Source of the DNA: Roseburia rectibacter
GTDB taxonomy: Bacteria; Bacillota; Clostridia; Lachnospirales; Lachnospiraceae
Assembly (NCBI RefSeq): GCF_014287515.2
Contig: NZ_CP092473.1
Coordinates: forward strand, 540,001-604,000
DNA: 64,000 bases
Direction: 5' to 3'
The position numbers and the translations under genes were made by a program. The notes under the pieces are model-generated. The model worked only from the letters and a program-made list of their open reading frames with translations, ran no database searches and had not been told where the DNA came from. Every line of letters starts with the position of its first letter. Position 1 is the first letter of the stretch. Of the stretch, positions 31,042 to 39,719 are shown piece by piece.

Positions 31042-31666
31042 AAAGCAGTTATTATTATATGGGGTAACGGATCGAACCTGGTTAAATGGCCAGACCTTGT
31101 ATGAGCAGGTCAGACAGGCATTGGAGGGTGGAGTTTCTTTTTTACAGCTTCGTGAGAAAAATATTTCAGAACAGGCATTCTTAGAGGAAGCAAGAGAAAT
31201 ACAAAAACTGTGCAGGGAGTATCAGGTTCCATTTATCATCAATGATAATGTAGATCTTGCATTAGAGATCGATTCGGACGGCGTGCATGTTGGTCAGGAT
31301 GATATGGAAGCCGGGGAAGTACGCAGGCGGCTTGGCGCAGATAAGATCATTGGTGTTTCGGCACACTCGGTGGAAGAAGCACTGCGCGCTGAAAAATGCG
31401 GGGCAACTTACCTTGGTTCCGGGGCAGTGTTTGGAAGCGGAACCAAGAAAGATGTCGGAACATTAGACCATGAAGTGCTAAAAGAAATCTGTGCAGCAGT
31501 GCAGATCCCGGTAGTTGCGATCGGAGGGATCAGCCGGGATAACATTTTACAGTTAAAGGGCACGGGGATTGACGGAGTGGCAGTGATCAGCGCTATTTTT
31601 GCACAGAAAGATATCCGTGCGGCATCAAAGGAACTGAGGGGGCTGTCGGAAGAAATATGCAGATAA
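31028..31666 (+). CDS. thiE: Thiamine phosphate synthase
   Basis: 212 residues. ThiE joins HMP-PP and thiazole phosphate to make thiamine phosphate. Signature residues: QLREKN near 42, FIINDNVDLALEIDSDGVHV near 67, GVSAHSVEEA, YLGSGAVFGSGTKKD near 130, and the phosphate loop VVAIGGIS near 165. GAGGAG precedes the ATG, inside the thiM end. With thiM it forms a salvage unit; no thiC, thiD or thiG is nearby, so HMP-PP must come from elsewhere. Confidence 0.95.
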   Translation: MRFDKKQLLLYGVTDRTWLNGQTLYEQVRQALEGGVSFLQLREKNISEQAFLEEAREIQKLCREYQVPFIINDNVDLALEIDSDGVHVGQDDMEAGEVRRRLGADKIIGVSAHSVEEALRAEKCGATYLGSGAVFGSGTKKDVGTLDHEVLKEICAAVQIPVVAIGGISRDNILQLKGTGIDGVAVISAIFAQKDIRAASKELRGLSEEICR

Positions 31667-32319
31667 GGAACATACAGGGGGCAATCTTTGATATGGATGG
31701 AACACTGCTTGATTCCATGCCGGTATGGGAACATGCGAGTGAGCGCTATCTGCAGAACAAAGGAATCAAGGTAAGGGAAAGACTTTCGGATATCTTATTT
31801 TCCATGAGCATGCAAAAGGGCGCAGAATATGTGAAAGAAAATTATCATCTCGCAGAGTCAGTTGATGAGATTGTGGCGGGCGTGAATAACATTGTCTATA
31901 CTGCATATGAAAAAGAGGTGCAGCCCAAAGAAGGTGTAAGAGAGCTGTTAGACACTTTGCAGGTAAATGGGATAAAGATGGCGGTGGCAACTTCGACTGA
32001 CCGTCCTATGGTGGAAGCAGCATTGAAACGTACCGGACTGTTTTCCTATTTTGAACAGATATTCACATGTACGGAAGTTGGCAAGGGAAAAGTGGCTCCG
32101 GATATATATTATGCAGCGGCTGATATTCTTGGGACAGAGCCGAAAAATACGCTGGTGTTTGAGGATGCACTGTATGCGATCGGGACGGCAAAGAAAGCAG
32201 GATTTGTGACAGTCGGGGTTTATGATGATGCGAGCAGAAAAGAGCAGGGAAAGATAAAGGAGCAGGCAGATATTTATCTGGAAGGATTTGTGAGTGCTGT
32301 GGAAAGTCTGCAACAGTAA
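31657..32319 (+). CDS. HAD-family hydrolase
   Basis: 220 residues, HAD superfamily subclass IA. Motif I FDMDGTLLDS (residues 11-20), helical cap about 20-85, motif II ATST near 110, motif III Lys in KGKVAPD near 143, motif IV FEDALYAI near 168. It overlaps thiE by 10 nt and is the third gene of the same transcript. A role as a thiamine monophosphate or other thiamine-intermediate phosphatase is an inference from that position; beta-phosphoglucomutase-like and general sugar phosphatases look similar. Confidence 0.88.
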   Translation: MQIRNIQGAIFDMDGTLLDSMPVWEHASERYLQNKGIKVRERLSDILFSMSMQKGAEYVKENYHLAESVDEIVAGVNNIVYTAYEKEVQPKEGVRELLDTLQVNGIKMAVATSTDRPMVEAALKRTGLFSYFEQIFTCTEVGKGKVAPDIYYAAADILGTEPKNTLVFEDALYAIGTAKKAGFVTVGVYDDASRKEQGKIKEQADIYLEGFVSAVESLQQ

Positions 32320-32407
32320 CATAAAAAGTTTCATTTACATGGAATTTACAAATTTTACGTGGCGTCGTATAAAAAACTGTGCTATGATAGATAATATTGA
32401 GGTACAG

Positions 32408-32428
32408 TGTGAAAATAAGATTTTCACA
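32408..32428. promoter_or_regulatory. Hairpin before acetyltransferase gene
   Basis: Perfect 9-bp stem TGTGAAAAT / ATTTTCACA with an AAG loop, no T-run. It ends 19 bases before the acetyltransferase ATG and could be an operator or a 5'-UTR stem. Confidence 0.4.
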
Positions 32429-32447
32429 TGCAGGAATGAGGATTATT

Positions 32448-32948
32448 ATGATTCGCAGAGCAGAGTTAAAAGACATTCCGGCATTGATGGATATTTATAA
32501 CGATGCCATTTTACATACAACAGCAACATTTGATACGGAAGTCAAAGATTATGAGGATCGTCTGGCATGGTTCCATGCGCACACGGGACAATATGTGATC
32601 TTTGTATATGAAGAGGCAGGAACAGTCGCGGGTTATGCCTCTCTTTCGCGTTACAGGGAAAGGAAGGCTTTTGACCCTGCAGTTGAGATCTCTATCTATA
32701 TTCATGCGGGTTATCGAGGGCGTGGCATTGGCTGCAGTCTTATGGAGAAAACATTGCAATATGCAAAAGAATGTCCGCAGATCGGAACGGTTATTTCACT
32801 GATCACAAGTGAAAATGAAGTCAGTATCCATCTGCATGAACGTTTTGGTTTTTCTTACTGTGGTCAGATCAGACAGGCAGGCGTTAAGTTTGGGAAAAAA
32901 CTGGGCTTAAACGCATATCAGATCATTTATGACAGAGAAATTGAATAG
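32448..32948 (+). CDS. GNAT N-acetyltransferase (phosphinothricin/methionine-sulfoximine acetyltransferase-like)
   Basis: 166 residues from the ATG at 32448, with GAGG upstream; a start at 32397 would add unconserved residues. Acetyl-CoA loop AGYRGRGIGCSLM near residue 90. The N terminus IRRAELKDIPALMDIYNDAI, the block TATFDTE near 27 and the C-terminal HERFGFSYCGQIRQAGVKFG are typical of the PAT/YwnH group, which acetylates glutamate-analogue herbicides or methionine sulfoximine. The natural substrate is unknown. Confidence 0.88.
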   Translation: MIRRAELKDIPALMDIYNDAILHTTATFDTEVKDYEDRLAWFHAHTGQYVIFVYEEAGTVAGYASLSRYRERKAFDPAVEISIYIHAGYRGRGIGCSLMEKTLQYAKECPQIGTVISLITSENEVSIHLHERFGFSYCGQIRQAGVKFGKKLGLNAYQIIYDREIE

Positions 32949-33026
32949 AAAGATTCCCGGAAAGATGTAGTGTGTAAAAATCTGGCATAATACATGGCAG
33001 TATCCCGGGAAATTGAGGAAAATGCC

Positions 33027-33968
33027 ATGATAAGATATTTTAAGACAGATAACCAGAGGATTCATGAGGAGGAAAAAATCGGTGATGGCGTATGGGTGCA
33101 GATGCTCCAGCCGACGCATCAGGAATGTGCCGAGATCGCAGAAGTATTGAATGTAGATATTGAGGACATCCAGGCCGCACTCGATGAAGAGGAGAGTTCC
33201 CGTATCGAACTTCAGGATGGTTATACACTGATCTTAGTCGATATCCCAACCGTTGAGATACGTCATGAAAAACAGAGTTATACGACAATCCCGTTAGGTA
33301 TCATTTTAACACAGGATGTGATCGTGACGGTCTGTACGGATGATACACCGGTGCTGCAGAATTTTGTAAACAACCGTGTGAAAGAGTTCAGCACAAAGAA
33401 AAAACTGCGTTTTGTATATCAGATATTATTCCGTACGGCGACAAATTACCAGATGAATCTGCGCGTGATTGATAAGAAAAGAACAGAGATTGAGGAACGG
33501 ATCGGAAAAAATACAGAAGATATCGATCTGATCGATCTTCATGAATTAGAGTCTACATTGGTCTACTTTGCAACGTCCCTGCGTGCCAACGGCGTTGTCT
33601 TAGACCGGTTGACCAGATATAAACGATTAGAGCAGTACCCGGAGGATAAGGAACTGTTAGGAGATGTGATCGTCGAAAACCGGCAGGCAATCGAGATGAC
33701 ATCGATTTACCGTGATATCATCAATGGTACCAGGGAACTGATGTCATCTGTGATCGACAACCGATTGAACAACGTTATGAAATATCTGACATCCATCACG
33801 ATCGTTATGGCGATTCCGACCGTTATATCCGGTATTTACGGAATGAACGTCAATGAAAAATGGATGCCGTTTGCAAATACACCGCATGGATTTTTGATCA
33901 TCTGTGTTCTGACACTGCTGATCTGTTTAGTCACGATGCTGGTGCTTCGGAAGAAGAAGATGCTGTAA
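33027..33968 (+). CDS. corA: CorA-family magnesium/cobalt transporter
   Basis: 313 residues. A large cytoplasmic alpha/beta and coiled-coil domain is followed by two C-terminal membrane helices (about 254-275 and 288-307) joined by the signature YGMNVNEKWMP, the GMN ion-selectivity motif. The C terminus RKKKML is basic. The ATG at 33027 follows TTGAGGAAAATGCC; an upstream ATG at 32994 has no ribosome site. It stands alone, with a terminator after it. Divalent specificity (Mg, Co, Ni) cannot be read from sequence. Confidence 0.93.
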   Translation: MIRYFKTDNQRIHEEEKIGDGVWVQMLQPTHQECAEIAEVLNVDIEDIQAALDEEESSRIELQDGYTLILVDIPTVEIRHEKQSYTTIPLGIILTQDVIVTVCTDDTPVLQNFVNNRVKEFSTKKKLRFVYQILFRTATNYQMNLRVIDKKRTEIEERIGKNTEDIDLIDLHELESTLVYFATSLRANGVVLDRLTRYKRLEQYPEDKELLGDVIVENRQAIEMTSIYRDIINGTRELMSSVIDNRLNNVMKYLTSITIVMAIPTVISGIYGMNVNEKWMPFANTPHGFLIICVLTLLICLVTMLVLRKKKML

Positions 33969-33974
33969 AATATT

Positions 33975-34021
33975 AAGGAGTTCTGCAACAACAATTTTGG
34001 TTGATGCAGAACTCCTTTTTT
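33975..34021. terminator. Terminator after corA
   Basis: Perfect 13-bp stem AAGGAGTTCTGCA (33975-33987) / TGCAGAACTCCTT (34005-34017), T-run to 34021. It can also serve the convergent methyltransferase gene. Confidence 0.92.
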
Positions 34022-34059
34022 GGAGAACATTATGCTAAAAAGTAAAATCCAGACAGTCT

Positions 34060-34920
34060 TTAGTTTCCTTCAAAGCGTCCGCTTGCGCCACAAGGCAGCA
34101 CCAGTCCATTGGAGGATACCGGCAGACCGATCTCATCTGCGGTGACGGTTCCGTCATATTTTTCTAATGCAGTTGCGATCATATAACGCAGCACTGCTGG
34201 CTGAAGTCCGGTAGTGTAAGAGTTTACCAGAAAGAACAATGGCGTATCTGTCAGTAACTGTGCACAGAGCTTGATCAGCGGATACACAGATTCCTCGATC
34301 TTCCAGATCTCACCCTTAGGACCTCTGCCGTAGGATGGCGGGTCCATAATGATCGCATCATAGTGATTGCCACGGCGGATCTCACGTTCTACGAATTTCA
34401 CACAGTCATCTACGATCCAGCGGATCGGTGCGTCCGAAAGACCGGAGGATGCAGCATTTTCTTTTGCCCAGGTAACCATACCTTTTGAGGCATCCACATG
34501 TGTGACAGAAGCTCCGGCTGCGGCAGCTGCAAGTGTTGCACCGCCGGTGTAGGCAAAAAGGTTTAAGACCTTGACCGGACGTTTTGCAGAGCGGATCTTA
34601 TCTGAAAACCAGTCCCAGTTTACTGCCTGTTCCGGAAAAAGTCCGGTGTGCTTAAAGCTGAATGGTTTCAGTTGGAATGTTAAAGATCCATAACGAATAC
34701 TCCACTGTTCCGGCAGATCAAAAAACTCCCATTCGCCACCGCCTTTTTTACTGCGGTGGTAGTGGGCATTCATATGTTTCCAGCCTTTTTCTTTTTTTGG
34801 TGTGTCCCAGATGACCTGTGGGTCAGGACGCACAAGTGTATAATTGCCCCATCGTTCTAATTTTTCACCACAGGAGCAGTCTATTACTTCATAATCTTTC
34901 CAGTTATTTGCAATCCACAT
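34060..34920 (-). CDS. Class I SAM-dependent methyltransferase, RlmI/RlmK-like
   Basis: 286 residues from the ATG at 34920, seven bases after AAAGGA. The Rossmann core has VLNLFAYTGGATLAAAAAGA (SAM motif I, near residue 130), THVDASKGMVTWAKENAA (acidic ribose ligand), DDCVKFVERE and the catalytic DPPSYGRGPKGEIW (motif IV, near 200). It resembles the 23S rRNA m5C/m2G methyltransferases RlmI and RlmK but lacks an obvious PUA domain at the N terminus. An rRNA substrate is likely but unproven. It lies downstream of trkAH on the same strand. Confidence 0.88.
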   Translation of the reverse strand: MWIANNWKDYEVIDCSCGEKLERWGNYTLVRPDPQVIWDTPKKEKGWKHMNAHYHRSKKGGGEWEFFDLPEQWSIRYGSLTFQLKPFSFKHTGLFPEQAVNWDWFSDKIRSAKRPVKVLNLFAYTGGATLAAAAAGASVTHVDASKGMVTWAKENAASSGLSDAPIRWIVDDCVKFVEREIRRGNHYDAIIMDPPSYGRGPKGEIWKIEESVYPLIKLCAQLLTDTPLFFLVNSYTTGLQPAVLRYMIATALEKYDGTVTADEIGLPVSSNGLVLPCGASGRFEGN

Positions 34921-34956
34921 AAAAAATCCTTTCATAATCATTCTACTATTCATGAC

Positions 34957-34985
34957 AATAGAATATTCGCGAAGCGTATTCTATT
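34957..34985. terminator. Hairpin at the trkH stop codon
   Basis: Arms AATAGAATA (34957-34965) and TATTCTATT (34977-34985), with CGC/GCG inside. It overlaps the trkH stop. It lacks a long T-run, so it may be a weak terminator or a 3'-end stabiliser. Confidence 0.5.
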
Positions 34986-36423
34986 ATTTACGTTTCCAGG
35001 TTGACGGCATCAGAAGAATCATCATCGGAAACAGTTCGAGTCTTCCGGCAAGCATGTCAAACATCAGGATAAACTTGGAAAACGGAGAGAAAATTGAAAA
35101 ATTCTGTGTCGGACCGACCAGATTTAAGCCCGGACCGATATTGTTTAACATTGTGACAACGGAAGTAAAATTTGTTGTGAAGTCAAATTCATCCACACTG
35201 ATAAGAAGCATGGAAGTTAACAGCAGTACAAAATAAACGACCAGAAAAACATTTGCAGAACGTAAAGTCTCATGATCGACCGGGTGTCCGTCCATACGGA
35301 TTTTTTTCACCTGACGCGGATGGATGATCAGGGAAAGCTCCTTACGGATCGTTTTTAATAAGATCAGGATACGGGACACCTTAATACCACCGCTTGTACT
35401 GCCGGCACAGGCACCGATAAACATTAGTGTAACCAGCAAAGTTTTTGATAAAGCCGGCCAGAGATCAAAGTCTGTAGTCGCATATCCGGTTGTTGTGATA
35501 ATGGAGCCGACCTGGAAAAAAGCATGACGCACAGTGTCACCTAACGTTGGGTAAAACGAACGGATATTCCAGGTAATAATACACACCGATCCAAGTATAA
35601 TGGCAAGGTACCAGCGGACTTCTTCTATTTTAAAGAAGTCTTTTAATTTGCCTGTCAGAATATAAAAATACGCAGTGTAGTTGATGCCGCTTAAAATCAT
35701 AAATACGGTGATCGTAATCTGTATTGCAGGGGAATAGCTGGCAATACTGTCATTTTTTATTCCAAATCCACCAGTGCCTACGGTACCAAATGTAGTAGTC
35801 AGCGAATCGAATAGGGGCATGCCAAGCGCCCGCAGAATCGTTGCTTCACAGATCGTGATGGCAATATAAATACCGTAGAGGATTTTTGCAGTGTCTTTCA
35901 CATGTGGAACCAGTTTACTTACAGAAGGACCAGGGCTTTCGGCTTTCATGAGGTTCATCGAAGAACCGCCCATCAGAGGGAGAATCGCCATGATAAAAAC
36001 AAATACTCCCATACCGCCGATCCAGTGTGAAAAACTGCGCCAGAACAGGCTGGCTTTTGATATACTCTCCACATCGGACAGGATGCTTGAACCTGTTGTG
36101 GTAAAACCGGAAATCGTCTCAAACAGTGCATCTACATAAAATGGAATATCTCCGGTCAGTACAAAAGGAATAGCACCAAAAATACTCATGATGATCCAGC
36201 TTAAGGCAACCGTCACAAACCCCTCCCTGGTGTAAAGGTTTGTAGAATGAGGCTTTTTATGTGTCAGAAGCATACCAAGTACCAGACATAAAACAGCAAC
36301 TGCAAGATAAGAGACAGAGGCTTTTTCCTGGTATATCAGCCCGACCAATGCGGGAAGGACTAAAAACGCGCTTTCGAATTTCAAAACACAGCCTAAAATA
36401 TATAAAACGATCGAATAATTCAT
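34984..36423 (-). CDS. trkH: TrkH-type potassium uptake membrane subunit
   Basis: 479 residues with four repeated M1-pore-M2 units and about ten membrane segments. Selectivity-filter stretches: ISGFTTTGSSIL near residue 105, GTVGTGGFGIKN near 215, ITTTGYATTDF near 310, and VTMLNNIGPGLNLVG near 425, each with the glycine expected in a filter. It imports K+ with Na+ or H+. Its gene follows trkA by 6 nt, so the two are co-transcribed and form one system. Confidence 0.95.
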   Translation of the reverse strand: MNYSIVLYILGCVLKFESAFLVLPALVGLIYQEKASVSYLAVAVLCLVLGMLLTHKKPHSTNLYTREGFVTVALSWIIMSIFGAIPFVLTGDIPFYVDALFETISGFTTTGSSILSDVESISKASLFWRSFSHWIGGMGVFVFIMAILPLMGGSSMNLMKAESPGPSVSKLVPHVKDTAKILYGIYIAITICEATILRALGMPLFDSLTTTFGTVGTGGFGIKNDSIASYSPAIQITITVFMILSGINYTAYFYILTGKLKDFFKIEEVRWYLAIILGSVCIITWNIRSFYPTLGDTVRHAFFQVGSIITTTGYATTDFDLWPALSKTLLVTLMFIGACAGSTSGGIKVSRILILLKTIRKELSLIIHPRQVKKIRMDGHPVDHETLRSANVFLVVYFVLLLTSMLLISVDEFDFTTNFTSVVTMLNNIGPGLNLVGPTQNFSIFSPFSKFILMFDMLAGRLELFPMMILLMPSTWKRK

Positions 36424-36429
36424 TGCCGT

Positions 36430-37788
36430 CTACTCCTCCAGAATCTCTTTGATATCGGAAATACGATAACCGGAAAGAACGACTAAAACGGAGTCACCAG
36501 CCATCATGATATCCTGACCACTTGGGATGATGACTTTGCCGTTACGGTAAATACAGCAGATCAGAGTGTTTTTGCGGAAATGCAGATCGGCAAGCGGGAT
36601 GCCGGCAACGGCGGAATCTGCCTTGATGATAAATTCTAATGCTTCTGCTTTACCGTTTGCTAATTTATAAAGTGTTTCCACATTGCTGTCCTTGGAATTA
36701 TAAGTTGAGCGTACATATTTTAAAATATAGTCAGAGGTAATAATACGCGGATAAATAATGCTTCCAAGATTCAGCTCATTAATGACGGAATGAAAATTGA
36801 TCCGGTTGATCTTTGTTACAGTCTTGGCATTGGAGACATCATTTGCATAGAGGGAGAGAAGGATGTTCTCTTCGTCTAAGCCCGTTAAGGCTGCAAAACC
36901 CTGTGCATGTTCAAGACCTTCCTGCAAAAGGAGATTCTGATCGGTTGCGTCGCCGCAGATTACAGTGGCATGCGGCAGCAGTTCACTTAATACATCGCAG
37001 CGTTCACGGTCTATCTCAATGATCGTCACGCGGATACCCGAAGCAAGCAGACTTTTTGCCAGATAAAAGGATACTTTACCGCCACCGGCAAGAATGGCAT
37101 TTCCAACACGGTTTTTTACAATACCGATCTTGCGGAAAAAGTCGATCGCATTGCGGCGTTCTGATGCTATCGCAACCACATCGTTTTCCTGAAATTCAAA
37201 ATCACCATTTGGAATGATCACCTGATCGCCACGGATAACCGTGCAGACTAAGACATTACTGTGCAGTGTCTGATGCAGGTTAAACAACTTTAAGGCGATA
37301 AGCGGGGAACCTTTGGTAACTTTAAAATGCAGCAGTTCCACGTGACCTTTGGCAAATGTATCCACGCGGATCGCAGATGGAAACTGGAAAATACGTGCGA
37401 TTTCATTTGCAGCGGCAAGCTCTGGATTTATGATCATTGCAAGCCCGAATTCTTTTTTTAAAAATTCTATTTCCTTATTATATATAGGATTGCGCACACG
37501 TGCAATCGTCTGACAGTGGCCAGTCTTTCTTGCGATCACACAGCAGAGAAGATTCTTCTCATCGTCACCGGTTACAGCAATCAGAAGATCGGCGGTCGTG
37601 ATGCCGGCATCGATCAGTGTCTGGTGATTGATTCCGTTTCCTACGATGCCCATCGCATCGAGATTATTTGTGATGGCGGAAACCTTTTCCGGTTTCTCGT
37701 CAATGACTACGATATCGTGGTCTTCGCTGCCAAGCTGTTCTACGAGCGTGTAGCCCACCTTGCCACAGCCTACGATAATGATCTTCAT
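36430..37788 (-). CDS. trkA: TrkA peripheral subunit, NAD-binding
   Basis: 452 residues, two tandem RCK units. N-terminal Rossmann motif IIVGCGKVGYTLVEQL (residues 3-18), TrkA-C near 140-225, second Rossmann AILAGGGKVSFYLAKSL near 231 and a second TrkA-C ending SDIKEILEE. It gates TrkH in response to NAD(H) or adenine nucleotides. The start follows GAGGAGTTATC. The 5' flank contains an inverted copy of the three-way-junction repeat. Confidence 0.95.
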   Translation of the reverse strand: MKIIIVGCGKVGYTLVEQLGSEDHDIVVIDEKPEKVSAITNNLDAMGIVGNGINHQTLIDAGITTADLLIAVTGDDEKNLLCCVIARKTGHCQTIARVRNPIYNKEIEFLKKEFGLAMIINPELAAANEIARIFQFPSAIRVDTFAKGHVELLHFKVTKGSPLIALKLFNLHQTLHSNVLVCTVIRGDQVIIPNGDFEFQENDVVAIASERRNAIDFFRKIGIVKNRVGNAILAGGGKVSFYLAKSLLASGIRVTIIEIDRERCDVLSELLPHATVICGDATDQNLLLQEGLEHAQGFAALTGLDEENILLSLYANDVSNAKTVTKINRINFHSVINELNLGSIIYPRIITSDYILKYVRSTYNSKDSNVETLYKLANGKAEALEFIIKADSAVAGIPLADLHFRKNTLICCIYRNGKVIIPSGQDIMMAGDSVLVVLSGYRISDIKEILEE

Positions 37789-37882
37789 GATATGATAACT
37801 CCTCTATTGATAATATTCTGGATTATGTGAAACTATAGTCTGCAAGCAGTCTTTTTGTTAGTTTCAAGTGAAACTGTAGTCC

Positions 37883-38038
37883 GCAGTGCACGTCCGTAAA
37901 ATCAAAGATTTTCCGGACTGACGGGCATTCGCCCTATCAAACATAAAAATAACAAAAAAGAGCCTGCAAGCAGTCTTTTTTTGTCATTTCCATGTTTGGC
38001 ACTGCTCATTGCATACGCACATTATACCATATGCGTGC
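37883..38038 (-). repeat. Three-way-junction repeat element, copy B (inverted)
   Basis: Reverse complement of the copy at 29947-30091: basal stem GCAGTGC 37883-37889 / GCACTGC 37999-38005, both hairpins present, and the GGTATAATGTGC flank at 38027-38038. In hairpin B one top pair is G-A rather than G-T. Beyond the core, a partial second unit (AACAAAAAGACTGCTTGCAG, complement of about 37841-37860) follows, giving an internal duplication. Confidence 0.85.
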
Positions 38039-38144
38039 AGAAATGCTACTAAATTTAGAAACATTAGCGGAGATATCATGGATGTGTATGCGCTTAGTGC
38101 GAAATAGGTGCGTAAAAGGAATATATACCCTGGTTTGTTGGACT

Positions 38145-38250
38145 ATGAGTTCCCCAGCGAAGGGGCTTTGCGCAAGATGCCACTCACAAGCCTACGAAAT
38201 ACCATTTGGACGGGAGACTCATGTCATAAACACACCATCATTTGTTGTGC
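38145..38250. repeat. Partial nested palindrome P3
   Basis: Stem ATGAGT (38145-38150) / ACTCAT (38217-38222), with CCC/GGG inside. The part from 38167 on (GCTTTGCGCAAGATGCC... to ...CCATCATTTG at about 38244) is closely similar to the right arm of P2 at 60910-60988. The part 38145-38161 (ATGAGTTCCCCAGCGAAGG) resembles the complement of the P1 right arm (60284-60302). The inner arms and centre of the P1/P2 elements are absent. Confidence 0.75.
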
Positions 38251-38301
38251 AACTTATTCTCCATGTAAAAATCATACAGTTTTTCCGGTACCGGGGATAA
38301 G

Positions 38302-38337
38302 AAATCTGATGTATATTAAAAGTATCATCAGATTTTT
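38302..38337 (+). terminator. Terminator-like hairpin before esterase gene
   Basis: Perfect 10-bp stem AAATCTGATG (38302-38311) / CATCAGATTT (38326-38335), then TT. No plus-strand gene precedes it, so it may end a small transcript from the repeat region. Confidence 0.6.
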
Positions 38338-38434
38338 GCGTAATAATAGTGTTTTGATAAATACAGAGAACACATTATAATATGTGAAACAGGAATCGAT
38401 GCATTGAAAAAATAGTGTAAAGAGGGGAAAATAC

Positions 38435-39616
38435 ATGTTTACAAAAAACAATACCATGAATGAAATTTTAAACACAGAACCAGTCAGCCGTGCGATCGGC
38501 AATTTATTTCCAACCTGTTTTTTAAACCGTGTGCCGCTGGAACACAGAGATCATACGATGGCGCAGATCGAAAAAGAAGAAACAATGGAATGGGGAGCCC
38601 CGTTTTTGGCGGATGCTTTTTTAGAGTGTGCGAATCTGATCAAAGAAACAGCGGAGACAAAGAAATTCAAATATATTCCGCTCTGGGGCGAAACAGATGA
38701 CGCGTCTGCAGGCGCTAAGATGCCGCACTGGGAAAATGGTATTCCACAGTCGGATTTAAATACAGAGGAAGGCGTCTGGTTATTTACCGGTGATCCAGCA
38801 GTAGATAATGAAGCATTTGCGCATACAGCAGGCAGCGATTCTATTCCTCCTTATGAATCCACGGCGGTCGCAGAGGAGAAAAAAATTAAAACAGACTTAA
38901 AGCCGGCGGTAATTCTCTGTCCCGGCGGTGGTTACGAGATGGTGTCCTTTTATAATGAGGGACTTCAGCCTGCACAGCGTATGGAGCGTGATGGCGGCTA
39001 CAAGGCATTTGTTTTATGTTATCGGATTCGTCCGAACTATTATCCGCTGCCACAGATGGATCTTGCAAGAGCAGTTATGTATGTGCGGGCACATGCAGCG
39101 GAATATCAGGTAGACCCGGAACGGATCGTGATCATGGGTGCGTCTGCAGGCGGTCATCTCTGTGCAAGTGAAGCGCTGCTCCATGAGGAATTAAAGGAAA
39201 ATGTACTGGAAAACCTTGCAAAATTCCAGAAAGCTGATATGGTAGAACAATACAGAAAAATTTCTGCCAGACCGGATGCCATAGGACTTTTGTATCCTGT
39301 TATCAGTTTTACTTCGGAATATCACGAGGGAAGTTATCTTTATAATACCAATGAGGAAACAGGACTGCGTGAAAAATTATCGGTAGAGTTCCATATCACA
39401 CCGGATTATCCAATGACCTATGCCTATGCAAATGCGGATGACGGCTGTGTACCGGCGAGCAATACCGTGCGTTTAAATGAAGCACTTGAAAAAGCAGGTG
39501 TAAAGCATCTGTGTGAGGTATATCCGACCGGAGATCATGGAATCGGGCTTGGATACCATACTTCCGCAAAAATGTGGAGTGAAAATATGCTTGCTTTTTT
39601 CGATAAAAATTTGTAA
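38435..39616 (+). CDS. Alpha/beta hydrolase, acetylesterase-like
   Basis: 393 residues. The first 110 are variable; the hydrolase domain follows. Oxyanion segment VILCPGGGYEMVSF near 153, nucleophile elbow IMGASAGGHLCASE near 230, acid region YANADDGCVPAS near 330, and catalytic His in PTGDHGIGLGYH near 370. The block resembles the xylanase-associated acetylesterase group. There is no signal peptide, so intracellular deacetylation of imported oligosaccharides is likely. It has its own AGAGGGG site. Confidence 0.86.
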   Translation: MFTKNNTMNEILNTEPVSRAIGNLFPTCFLNRVPLEHRDHTMAQIEKEETMEWGAPFLADAFLECANLIKETAETKKFKYIPLWGETDDASAGAKMPHWENGIPQSDLNTEEGVWLFTGDPAVDNEAFAHTAGSDSIPPYESTAVAEEKKIKTDLKPAVILCPGGGYEMVSFYNEGLQPAQRMERDGGYKAFVLCYRIRPNYYPLPQMDLARAVMYVRAHAAEYQVDPERIVIMGASAGGHLCASEALLHEELKENVLENLAKFQKADMVEQYRKISARPDAIGLLYPVISFTSEYHEGSYLYNTNEETGLREKLSVEFHITPDYPMTYAYANADDGCVPASNTVRLNEALEKAGVKHLCEVYPTGDHGIGLGYHTSAKMWSENMLAFFDKNL

Positions 39617-39633
39617 AACAGGGCTTTCAGTTA

Positions 39634-39683
39634 AATGTATAGATCAATCAGTGTTTTGAACTAATGTATAGATCAGTCTGTGT
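39634..39683 (+). repeat. Direct repeat, 29-bp period
   Basis: AATGTATAGATCAATCAGTGT at 39634 and AATGTATAGATCAGTCTGTGT at 39663 share 19 of 21 positions. They lie upstream of the cysteine-cluster gene and may be a pair of regulator sites or a chance duplication. Confidence 0.5.
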
Positions 39684-39719
39684 ATTCTGGGCAGAAAACA
39701 TAAGAGAGGAATATCGTAT

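Larger units (their letters stand above)
37789..38434. other. 646-bp gene-free stretch with two repeat elements
   Basis: The stretch before the esterase holds the inverted three-way-junction repeat, the partial nested palindrome P3 and one terminator-like hairpin. I see no supported gene. The segment 38040-38140 is AT-rich with nothing recognisable. Confidence 0.7.
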
